Of a stretch of 7,367 nucleotides of DNA, positions 1 to 5,515 are shown piece after piece. A program made the translations under genes and the position numbers. Below the pieces are notes generated by a model. The model saw only the letters and a list, made by a program, of their open reading frames with translations. It ran no database searches and was not told where the DNA came from. Position 1 is the stretch's first letter. The number at the start of each line of letters is the position of its first letter. This DNA is from Lachnospiraceae bacterium (GTDB lineage: Bacteria; Bacillota; Clostridia; Lachnospirales; Lachnospiraceae): assembly GCA_900755865.1 (NCBI GenBank), contig CAAEHZ010000303.1, forward strand, positions 1-7,367, read 5' to 3'.

Positions 1-93
1 CGTAAATCGCTACTTCCTCATGTTTTGCGGGTCCCAAGGTCTTTCACCCACTTATGAGCAAGCTCATGTGAGTTCAGACCTTTTGACCCTGAT
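1..93. repeat. Partial palindromic intergenic element with long nested hairpin
   Basis: Nested inverted repeats make a long stem: 29-33 (GGGTC) pairs with 85-89 (GACCC), 36-42 (AAGGTCT) with 76-82 (AGACCTT), and 54-59 (ATGAGC) with 62-67 (GCTCAT), with an extra CAC/GTG pairing at 49-51/68-70. There is no T-run on either side, so it is not a simple intrinsic terminator. It lies upstream of the CapA promoter and so outside that mRNA leader. Its left end may run past the window edge. The structure is seen directly; the idea that it is a dispersed REP-like or MITE-like element is inference. Confidence 0.5.
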
Positions 94-136
94 ATCATTA
101 TAAAATAGCCGCGGGAAAACCACAAGTAAATAACAA

Positions 137-164
137 TTGACTTTTTACAGAAATCAGATATAAT
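137..164 (+). promoter_or_regulatory. Sigma-A-type promoter for the CapA-like gene
   Basis: TTGACT at 137-142 and TATAAT at 159-164 are separated by 16 bp, matching the housekeeping consensus at 11 of 12 positions. Transcription would begin near 171, giving a leader of about 60 nt before the TTG start at 232. Confidence 0.75.
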
Positions 165-199
165 TGCCCTGAAACTGGAATTATCTGTAAAATTTGTTA

Positions 200-226
200 C
201 GCGCCGAAAATGCGCGGGAACGGAGA
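200..226 (+). promoter_or_regulatory. Small hairpin and ribosome binding site before TTG start
   Basis: CGCGC (200-204) pairs with GCGCG (212-216) around a 7-nt loop, ending 5 nt before the Shine-Dalgarno GGAGA at 222-226. The binding site sits 5-6 nt from the TTG codon at 232, which decides the start. The hairpin is close enough to influence ribosome access, but that effect is inferred. Confidence 0.5.
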
Positions 227-231
227 ATAAA

Positions 232-1578
232 TTGAAAAAAAAGACGCTTTTTCTGATAATATTACCTCTGCTGCTTCTCCTGCTCTGCCTGTTTACAGCC
301 CCCCTCCTTTCCGGGAACGGAACTTCGGAGGTTCTTTCTCCCATGGAGGCAGCTTCTACAGCCTCTCCGGAGCTTTCCCTACCTGTTCCCACCATCCTGC
401 CTACAGCAACTCCTGTTCCTACCGAGCCGCCCTTTCAGGAATATGATATTTCTCTGATGGCGCTGGGGGATAATTTGATTCACATGGGAATTGTCCATAC
501 CGGAAAACAGGCTGACGGTACCTACGATTACAGTTTCCTGTTCCGCGGCATGGAGCCTTTTCTGGAAGCTGCCGATTTAAAGGTTATCAATCAGGAAACC
601 ATTCTTGGCGGAAATGAACTGGGCTTTTCCGGCTTTCCCGCCTTTAACTCCCCCACAGAGGTCGGGGATGCCATCGCAGATGCAGGCTTTCAGGTGGTTC
701 TGCATGCCACAAACCACGCCGCAGATATGGGGCTGGAGGGAATCCAGAACTGCCTTTCCTTCTGGCAGAACACTTATCCGGATATTCTGGTTACGGGAAT
801 CCATTCTGAATCAGAAGAAACAGAATCAGAAACAGCTTCAAATCAACAGGACGCCATTCCTCTGATTACAATAAAGGACGTTACCTTTGCTGTCCTGAAC
901 TATACCTACGGTCCCAATGTGGAAACGATTCCGAAATCCATCCGGGGACACCTGAATATTCTCTGTGATTATAATGAGAACAACGGGCAGATTGATTTCA
1001 CCACCCTGAATCCAAAGGTCTGTGAAGATATTGCCGCTGCAAAAGGGCTTGCCGATATGGTAATTGTTTTTCCCCACTGGGGCACGGAATATCAGAAAAC
1101 GCCCTCTTCCTACCAGAAAAAATTTGCTCTGCAGATGACAGAGGCAGGTGCGGATTTAATCATCGGCACCCATCCCCATGTTCCTCAGCCGGTGGAATGG
1201 ATTACAGCAGAAAACGGCAACCAGTCCCTCTGCTACTATTCTCTGGGGAATTATGTTTCCACCCAGAAAAAAGCCCTCTCCATGCTGGAAGAAATGGCAT
1301 GGGTTACTTTCCATGTCACGGAAGAAGAGGTCTCCATTTCCACTGAAAATACCGGTGTTGTTCCTCTGGTCTGTCATTATAACAGTCCACCGGTCCGCCT
1401 GGAACAGGTCTATCCACTGGAGGATTATACAGAAGAAATGGCAGCCCGCCACGGTATTAAAAACTACGGTGGCGTCACCCTTTCTCTGGGGGAATTAAAA
1501 CAGGAAAGTGCAGACATTTTCGGAGAATGGATTCTTTTAAAGTCCGATATCCTTCCCTCTGCCACCGATAATGACTAA
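232..1578 (+). CDS. CapA family (PGA_cap) exported metallophosphatase-like protein
   Basis: This 448-residue protein belongs to the CapA/PgsA-like family, which has a calcineurin-like metallophosphatase fold. Founding members take part in poly-gamma-glutamate capsule synthesis; the substrate of most clostridial members is unknown. Residues 5-27 are a hydrophobic leucine-rich segment (signal peptide or membrane anchor) after a KKK start. Residues 36-68 are a Pro/Ser/Thr-rich linker, and the domain begins near 71. Family motifs seen in order are GDNLIH (79-84), NQET (120-123), the ATNHAADMG block (159-167), HWGTEY (282-287), GTHPHVPQPVE (312-322) and YSLGNYV (336-342). Cys19 is not in a good lipobox. 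The start is TTG at 232, supported by GGAGA 5-6 nt upstream. No capB, capC or pgs partner is present, so a capsule role is unproven. The gene ends tail to tail with the NlpC/P60 gene. Confidence 0.9.
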   Translation: MKKKTLFLIILPLLLLLLCLFTAPLLSGNGTSEVLSPMEAASTASPELSLPVPTILPTATPVPTEPPFQEYDISLMALGDNLIHMGIVHTGKQADGTYDYSFLFRGMEPFLEAADLKVINQETILGGNELGFSGFPAFNSPTEVGDAIADAGFQVVLHATNHAADMGLEGIQNCLSFWQNTYPDILVTGIHSESEETESETASNQQDAIPLITIKDVTFAVLNYTYGPNVETIPKSIRGHLNILCDYNENNGQIDFTTLNPKVCEDIAAAKGLADMVIVFPHWGTEYQKTPSSYQKKFALQMTEAGADLIIGTHPHVPQPVEWITAENGNQSLCYYSLGNYVSTQKKALSMLEEMAWVTFHVTEEEVSISTENTGVVPLVCHYNSPPVRLEQVYPLEDYTEEMAARHGIKNYGGVTLSLGELKQESADIFGEWILLKSDILPSATDND

Positions 1579-2942
1579 TCAATCACGCTTTTAATTCCCA
1601 GAATGGTATCATAATCTGCATTGTTGATGATAACACCCTTTCTGGAATTTGCCGAATGAATAATCTGACCGTCCCCGATATACAGCGCTACATGGGTACA
1701 CTTTCCCGATGAGCCATAGCAGATAATATCTCCCGGCTGAATACTGTCATAGGAAATACTTTTTCCGTCATTGGCAAGCTGTCCGGAGGGGGTTCTGCTG
1801 ATGGAATAGCCGAACTGGGCATAAATCAGGCTTGTAAAGCCGGAACAGTCTGTCCCCTTTTCCAGAGAAGAACCGCCGTGAACATACTTATTCCCAAGAT
1901 ACTGCTTTGCAAATTCCACAATACCGCTTCTCAACTCACTGACAGATGCGTAATCCGTTGCCGGAAAGCTGGTAATGGTAATGTTTTCCCCGGCGACAGC
2001 TTCAGAAACGGACTCTCTTGCTTCCAGCGCCTTCTTCGCTGCCAGCTCTGCCGCCTCTTCCTCCAGGGTTTTCGCATAAACAAATTCCTCTGTCAGCGTC
2101 ACATATTCTGCCGACACATAGCCGGTCTTTGTATCTGTATACTGTACCTGTATCCAGTCCCCCAGATTTTCCAGTACCTTTACCTTTTCGCCCTCGTCTA
2201 TGTAGCCAACCCTCTTCGAGGTTACGTCCGGATTTTCCCGCACATTCAATCTGGCAGGCAGAACCTGTGCATACCGTGTAACGTAATTGTCAATTACCTC
2301 TGCGGCTGCTTCCCCGGCAATAAAAAATTCTGCCTTGATATAGCCCTCCACATTGCCGGAGATTATCCGGTACCAGTCCCCGTTTTCTCCTGCGGTTTCC
2401 AGAATCTGTGCTACCGCCCCATCATATATTTTTCCCACAACAGCACTTTCCGTTGTAGGCTGCTCCCTGACATTGACATAGTTGGAAACATCCGCGATTG
2501 CAAAATCCGAATACTCGCTCTGCTCCTGCTTTACTTCCTCCTCCACAATCGCTTCCACCACAAGTTCTGTGGTATCCTCAAGGGAAAAAGTATCTGCCTG
2601 CTCCTGTCTGAGCGTTCCGGCGGAAAGCATGGCATACTCCTGCATCCCTGCATTTCCCATAATTTCTTCCAATAACATGGGCTGCATCCCGGCTGCTGCA
2701 TCCGTTCCTGCCTCTTCCGGTTCTGTTGCCTGCGGTCCGATGTCCGCTCCGTCCGGCACTGTCGTCTGCTGTTCTGCTTCCGTTCCATCCTGCGCTGTCG
2801 CCTGCTGTTCCGTTTCCGGTGCTTCCATGGCTGCCGCCCTTGCAGGTACGGGCTGCTCCGTTCCCATTGCTGTTTTTATCATAAAAACGGACAGTACCGC
2901 CAGTACCACAGCACTGCACAACTGTATGATTCTTCTGTTCAT
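1575..2942 (-). CDS. Exported NlpC/P60 endopeptidase with two SH3-like domains
   Basis: The 455-residue protein is probably a cell-wall hydrolase that cleaves peptide bonds in peptidoglycan stems outside the membrane. Residues 5-27 form a hydrophobic signal or anchor segment. Residues 30-145 are a low-complexity, acidic, Ala/Gln/Glu/Thr-rich region containing three 12-residue tandem repeats (43-78). SH3-like wall-binding domains lie at about 152-210 and 230-284; each has an NVRE motif and ends in a GYIKAEF or GYVSAEY motif. An Ala/Glu-rich helical linker covers about 285-318. The C-terminal NlpC/P60 domain (about 338-455) has the expected catalytic set: Cys366 in DCSGF, His417 in THVALYIG and His429 in IIHSAN. 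It looks complete. The ATG at 2942 has GAGGAA about 7 nt upstream. The leader is unusually long and built of repeats. The TAG stop overlaps the CapA stop codon. Confidence 0.92.
   Translation of the reverse strand: MNRRIIQLCSAVVLAVLSVFMIKTAMGTEQPVPARAAAMEAPETEQQATAQDGTEAEQQTTVPDGADIGPQATEPEEAGTDAAAGMQPMLLEEIMGNAGMQEYAMLSAGTLRQEQADTFSLEDTTELVVEAIVEEEVKQEQSEYSDFAIADVSNYVNVREQPTTESAVVGKIYDGAVAQILETAGENGDWYRIISGNVEGYIKAEFFIAGEAAAEVIDNYVTRYAQVLPARLNVRENPDVTSKRVGYIDEGEKVKVLENLGDWIQVQYTDTKTGYVSAEYVTLTEEFVYAKTLEEEAAELAAKKALEARESVSEAVAGENITITSFPATDYASVSELRSGIVEFAKQYLGNKYVHGGSSLEKGTDCSGFTSLIYAQFGYSISRTPSGQLANDGKSISYDSIQPGDIICYGSSGKCTHVALYIGDGQIIHSANSRKGVIINNADYDTILGIKSVID
2709..2816 (-). repeat. Three 36-bp tandem repeats within the NlpC/P60 gene
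   Basis: Codons 43-78 encode three imperfect 12-residue units: ETEQQATAQDGT, EAEQQTTVPDGA and DIGPQATEPEEA. The first two DNA copies are visibly similar (shared GCCTGCTGTTC-like and GTCTGCTGTTC-like blocks on the plus strand) and the third is more diverged. They sit in the extended linker between the signal segment and the first SH3 domain, a place where slippage-driven length variation is tolerated. Confidence 0.6.
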
Positions 2943-3016
2943 TCTTTACTTCCTCTTCTCCATTCGCAAAGCCGCGCTATCGCGCTTTTCGTCGCTTCGC
3001 GACTTCCTTTGCTCAT
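2939..3016 (-). other. Candidate 25-codon leader ORF overlapping the NlpC/P60 start
   Basis: An ATG inside the left 59-bp repeat copy opens a 25-residue frame (MSKGSREATK..., ending RRGSKE). Its TGA stop overlaps the NlpC/P60 ATG as ATGA (2942-2939), the arrangement typical of translational coupling. No good Shine-Dalgarno precedes its own ATG, and most of its length is repeat sequence. It may therefore be a chance frame. It is listed because the ATGA junction is exact. Confidence 0.2.
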
Positions 3017-3018
3017 AT
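2960..3018 (-). repeat. 59-bp direct repeat, left copy
   Basis: Identical base for base to 3057-3115; the offset is 97 bp and the gap 38 bp. It has its own fold: outer arms GCAAAG (2966-2971) and CTTTGC (3007-3012) enclose a CGCG-CTAT-CGCG hairpin (2973-2984) and a GTCGC-TTC-GCGAC hairpin (2991-3003). Its left end is 17 bp before the NlpC/P60 ATG, close to the ribosome binding site. On the minus strand two of three frames are open through the unit. Confidence 0.9.
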
Positions 3019-3189
3019 TGTGGTGTTCATAGCTTCCCGTAACAGTTCAGCTCGCGCCATTCGCAAAGCCGCGCTATCGCGCTTTTCGTCGCTTCGCGAC
3101 TTCCTTTGCTCATATCCCGGCGCTCTCCTCATGAACATATTTCCTCGCAAAATCATGCAAGCATGATTTTTGCTCTCAAATATGTTCAT
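3013..3189 (-). other. Candidate 58-codon small ORF in the NlpC/P60 leader
   Basis: The frame runs from ATG at 3189 to TGA at 3015-3013 and encodes a basic peptide starting MNIFESKNHA and ending REAMNTTI. Its stop overlaps the ATG of the next small frame (ATGA at 3016-3013), which in turn overlaps the NlpC/P60 start. The first ATG has no Shine-Dalgarno and lies in the arm of the 3130-3190 hairpin. An internal ATG at about 3132 is better placed, about 9 nt after GAGGA. The whole frame is made of repeat DNA, so translation is doubtful. A further 28-codon frame (3027-3113) overlaps it in another frame. Confidence 0.18.
3057..3115 (-). repeat. 59-bp direct repeat, right copy
   Basis: Perfect copy of 2960-3018, containing the same two inner hairpins and the same GCAAAG/CTTTGC outer arms. 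Perfect identity in a non-coding leader suggests a recent duplication or continued homogenisation. Confidence 0.9.
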
Positions 3190-3190
3190 G
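3130..3190. repeat. 61-nt near-perfect hairpin
   Basis: The outer arms CATGAACATATTT (3130-3142) and AAATATGTTCATG (3178-3190) pair perfectly over 13 bp. The inner arms 3147-3158 and 3161-3173 pair over about 12 bp with one bulged base. No U-run follows on either strand, so it is not a normal intrinsic terminator. It would lie near the 5' end of the NlpC/P60 transcript. Confidence 0.75.
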
Positions 3191-3204
3191 GCTGAACTGT
3201 TACC

Positions 3205-3213
3205 AGTATATCA
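3205..3213 (-). promoter_or_regulatory. Extended -10 promoter for the NlpC/P60 gene
   Basis: On the minus strand TGATATACT reads as TG-n-TATACT, an extended -10 element, with the hexamer at 3205-3210. No good -35 hexamer is found at 16-18 bp. The start would fall near 3198, within the right arm of the 13-bp inverted repeat, giving a leader of about 255 nt. Confidence 0.4.
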
Positions 3214-3232
3214 CAAATCTGTTTAAAATACA

Positions 3233-3261
3233 TTGCGGTTTGAAAAAAAAGAAGTTATAAT
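3233..3261 (+). promoter_or_regulatory. Promoter for the DUF1292 gene
   Basis: TTGCGG (3233-3238) and a perfect TATAAT (3256-3261) are spaced 17 bp apart. The start would be near 3268, leaving a leader of roughly 90 nt. It is divergent from the predicted NlpC/P60 promoter about 45 bp away. Confidence 0.65.
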
Positions 3262-3275
3262 ATAGCTACTGAAAT

Positions 3276-3326
3276 GAAGGGCAGTCCAAAATGTGATGCA
3301 GGCGCCACACTAGACTGCTTTCCTTC
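3276..3326 (+). promoter_or_regulatory. Stem-loop in the DUF1292 mRNA leader
   Basis: GAAGG plus GCAGTC (3276-3286) pair with GACTGC (3313-3318) and CCTTC (3322-3326), with a 3-nt bulge between the right arms. Inside, TGTG (3292-3295) pairs with CACA (3306-3309) around a 10-nt loop. It lies wholly between the predicted transcription start and the GGAG ribosome binding site at 3348-3351. I do not recognise it as a known riboswitch or leader family. No U-run follows. Confidence 0.45.
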
Positions 3327-3356
3327 TATGCAAAGCGTCTGTGGAATGGAGATAAT

Positions 3357-3683
3357 ATGGCAAAGAATAAGGATTATGATGATGAAGAAATGACTGTAGA
3401 ACTGGAGCTGGACGACGGAACCAATGTCAACTGCGCTGTCATTACCATTTTAACGGTGGATTCCAAGGATTATATCGTTCTTCTTCCCTTAAATGAAGAA
3501 GGAGAAAATGAGGACGGTGAGGTATGGTTCTACGGATATCATGAAAATCCCAATGACCCTGACGAAGAGCCTGTTCTGGACTATATCGAGGACGATGCGG
3601 AATATGAGCGGGTTGCAGATGCCTTTGATGAATATCTGGACACCTGTGAATTTGACGAGCTTGTAGAGGAAGACGAAGAATAA
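3357..3683 (+). CDS. DUF1292 (UPF0473/YrzB-like) small acidic protein
   Basis: A soluble 108-residue protein, very rich in Asp and Glu, with no signal peptide or membrane segment. It fits DUF1292, a Firmicutes family typified by B. subtilis YrzB, whose function is unknown. Visible family features are the ELDDGTNVNCAVITIL strand region (17-32), YIVLLPLNEEGENEDGEVWFY (about 38-58), the GEVWFYGY core, and the acidic C-terminus [25 protein letters not shown]. The ATG at 3357 follows GGAG with 5 nt spacing. It has its own promoter and structured leader and is not in an operon here. Family members often sit near alaS/ruvX in other Firmicutes, which is not seen here. Its last 103 bp overlap the helicase gene in antisense. 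Confidence 0.88.
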   Translation: MAKNKDYDDEEMTVELELDDGTNVNCAVITILTVDSKDYIVLLPLNEEGENEDGEVWFYGYHENPNDPDEEPVLDYIEDDAEYERVADAFDEYLDTCEFDELVEEDEE

Positions 3684-5515
3684 TTCATCAGCGGATTTAA
3701 AAAGCGGGATAGCTGCCTGGGACTTTTTTCTGTACCGGTAAGGTATAAAAGTTCCAGGCTTTTCTTTGCCCTTGTCATGGCAACATAAAACAGCCGCCTT
3801 TCCTCTTCCACCTCTTTTTCCTCCGGCATCCTTCCATGGGGATAGTTTCCCTCGTTACAGTCCGGCAGGAAAACCCTCTCAAATTCCAGTCCCTTTGCCC
3901 CATGAACTGTCATTAACTTAATTATGGCTTCTTTCTTTTTAAGCGAATTCTCTTCTGTTTCCGTTTCCAAATATGGCTTTTTTCCCTCCTTAAGCGGGCT
4001 TTCCTGCAAATGCCGTATCCACTCATCGGTGCTCCGGTATCCGGCGGCATCCCATTTGAGCCAGTCCAGTATTTCCTGCCATTCCTCCCAGATGCCTTCC
4101 CGGTTTCCGGCTTCCTTTCCCTTCGCCTCCTGATACAGCCATTCCTCATAGCCGTTTGCCTTACAAATATAGGTAACAGCCAGCTTCGGTGAAAAATTCC
4201 TTATGGTTTCCAGATTCTTCTGTAATTTCAGCATAGCCGGACTGTTTTTCATTTCCCTCGTCAATTCCCTGTCCAGCCCCCGGCTGGGCTTATTCAGAAT
4301 CCGCAAAAGACATTCCTCTGATTTTTCTCCCTCCGCCAGCCTTAAATACGCCAGTATATCCTGTACAATAAAATGCTCATAAAGTCTGCTCTCCTGCCCC
4401 TTCTTTTCAAAGGCAATTCCCCGGTTCTTTAAAATTGCTGCAAACCGGTTCATGGAAGCGTTGGTACGGAATAACACCGCTGTTTCACCGATATCCTCCC
4501 TTTGCGCTCTTTCCTGTAGTCCTTCCAGACGCCCTGTCAGATAATTCCATTCCTTCTCCCTGTCCGAAAAGCCCTTTAACAGAACTTCTCCTTCCTCCTT
4601 CTCTCTTCTTCCGGTAAACAGCTTCTTTTCAAATCGGTTCTTCCCCTCCCTGATAACCAGCCCGGAGGCTTCCACGATATTTTTCAGACTCCTGTAATTC
4701 TGGTTTAGCAGTAGAACCTCCGCCTGAAATTCCTGTTTAAATCTTTTCAGACACTCCGGCTCCGACCCCCGGAAACCATAAACAGACTGGTCGTCATCCC
4801 CCACCGCCATGATGGAAAAAGGCGGAGCGGCAAGTAACTTTAACACCTCATACTGCACCGGATTTACGTCCTGAAATTCATCAATTAAAATATGGGAAAA
4901 ACGGCGCTGCCATACCCTTCTGATATTCTCATTTTTCTCCAATACCTCTTTACAAAGATAGAGAATATCATCATAATCCATTTTCCCCAGCTTCTCTGCC
5001 GCCTCCTGAAACTGGCGGAATAAAGAGGGCAAAGCCTCTCTGTATTTCTCCGGCGCTCTCTTTGCTGCTTCCTCCCAGTTTAAAGTATTTTTATAATAGC
5101 CAAAGGCAGACAGCACCGCAGCCGCTTCCTGTCCACCGGCTTTCTGCATGTTCTTTTTGATAATCTGATGTAACAGTTTATTCTTTTCCTGCTCCTGAAA
5201 AAAGGTAATGTTGGGCGAAACTGCCCCGGACTCTCTTAACAGATAATAAAAAACAGAATGAAAGGTTCCGATATTGACGGGTAAATTCTCTGAGCATTCC
5301 CGCTGAAATCTGCGTTTCAGGGAAATCTGTGCTTCTCTGGTAAAGGTTACCACCAGAATCCTTCCGGGAGAAACACCCTGCTCCAATAGAAAGAAAACGC
5401 GTTGTAAAATAGTAAAGGTTTTCCCTGAGCCGGGACCCGCCAGCAAAAGCAGCGGTCCCTCTCCCCGGGTAACGGCACTTCTCTGTGCCTTATTCCAGCT
5501 TTCCGGTTTCAGCAT
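3581..5515 (-). CDS. UvrD/PcrA-like SF1A DNA helicase
   Basis: A 644-residue ATP-dependent 3'-5' DNA helicase of the UvrD/PcrA/Rep family, acting on DNA in repair or replication-conflict resolution. All core motifs are present: Q motif WNKAQRSAV (7-15), Walker A AGPGSGKT (26-33), Ia VTFTREAQ (56-63), Ib [12 protein letters not shown] (83-94), Walker B IDEFQD (211-216), motif [15 protein letters not shown] (239-250), IV NQNYRS (271-276), [17 protein letters not shown] (534-549) and [14 protein letters not shown] (573-584). It is shorter than canonical PcrA/UvrD (about 720-740) and lacks the usual C-terminal extension. Instead, residues from about 611 form a Ser-rich tail that is antisense to the DUF1292 acidic codons. 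The ATG at 5515 overlaps the gltX end by 7 bp and has only a weak upstream CAGG, which suggests translational coupling. Which subfamily it belongs to is uncertain. Confidence 0.92.
   Translation of the reverse strand: MLKPESWNKAQRSAVTRGEGPLLLLAGPGSGKTFTILQRVFFLLEQGVSPGRILVVTFTREAQISLKRRFQRECSENLPVNIGTFHSVFYYLLRESGAVSPNITFFQEQEKNKLLHQIIKKNMQKAGGQEAAAVLSAFGYYKNTLNWEEAAKRAPEKYREALPSLFRQFQEAAEKLGKMDYDDILYLCKEVLEKNENIRRVWQRRFSHILIDEFQDVNPVQYEVLKLLAAPPFSIMAVGDDDQSVYGFRGSEPECLKRFKQEFQAEVLLLNQNYRSLKNIVEASGLVIREGKNRFEKKLFTGRREKEEGEVLLKGFSDREKEWNYLTGRLEGLQERAQREDIGETAVLFRTNASMNRFAAILKNRGIAFEKKGQESRLYEHFIVQDILAYLRLAEGEKSEECLLRILNKPSRGLDRELTREMKNSPAMLKLQKNLETIRNFSPKLAVTYICKANGYEEWLYQEAKGKEAGNREGIWEEWQEILDWLKWDAAGYRSTDEWIRHLQESPLKEGKKPYLETETEENSLKKKEAIIKLMTVHGAKGLEFERVFLPDCNEGNYPHGRMPEEKEVEEERRLFYVAMTRAKKSLELLYLTGTEKSPRQLSRFLNPLMNYSSSSSTSSSNSQVSRYSSKASATRSYSASSSI
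3716..3767 (+). terminator. Intrinsic terminator of the DUF1292 gene, inside helicase coding sequence
   Basis: CCTGGGACTTTT (3716-3727) pairs with AAAAGTTCCAGG (3747-3758) over 12 positions with one G-U pair, and CTTTTCTTT follows. It begins 33 nt after the DUF1292 stop. The same bases encode helicase residues [14 protein letters not shown] on the other strand, so this DNA is doubly constrained. The 19-nt loop and interrupted U-run reduce certainty. Confidence 0.55.

Larger units (their letters stand above)
3039..3203. repeat. 165-bp element bounded by 13-bp perfect inverted repeats
   Basis: GTAACAGTTCAGC (3039-3051) and GCTGAACTGTTAC (3191-3203) are perfect inverted copies. They enclose the right 59-bp repeat copy and the 3130-3190 hairpin. 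No obvious target-site duplication flanks them. The left 59-bp copy lies outside this boundary, so the arrangement may be a partly duplicated, REP- or MITE-like palindromic element. The boundaries are seen; mobility is inference. Confidence 0.65.

Noticed and set aside
283..291. Lipoprotein signal in the CapA-like protein (Cys19)
   Set aside because: The residues before Cys19 are all leucine, without the small residues a lipobox requires; an ordinary signal or anchor is more likely.
18..395. 125-codon minus-strand frame
   Set aside because: It runs across the CapA promoter, leader and signal-peptide region and the palindromic element, with no family features. It is a shadow frame.
1878..2675. 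265-codon plus-strand frame opposite the NlpC/P60 gene
   Set aside because: It is exactly antisense to clear SH3 and catalytic-domain codons, has a Cys-rich low-plausibility composition and lacks a ribosome binding site.
2482..3042. 186-codon plus-strand Ser/Ala-rich frame
   Set aside because: It is the antisense reading of the repetitive NlpC/P60 linker plus the repeat region and shows no recognisable domain.
2960..3115. CRISPR array
   Set aside because: There are only two copies, the unit is 59 bp with internal hairpins, and no cas genes or further spacers exist.
3130..3190. Intrinsic terminator
   Set aside because: The hairpin is strong but no T-run follows on either strand.
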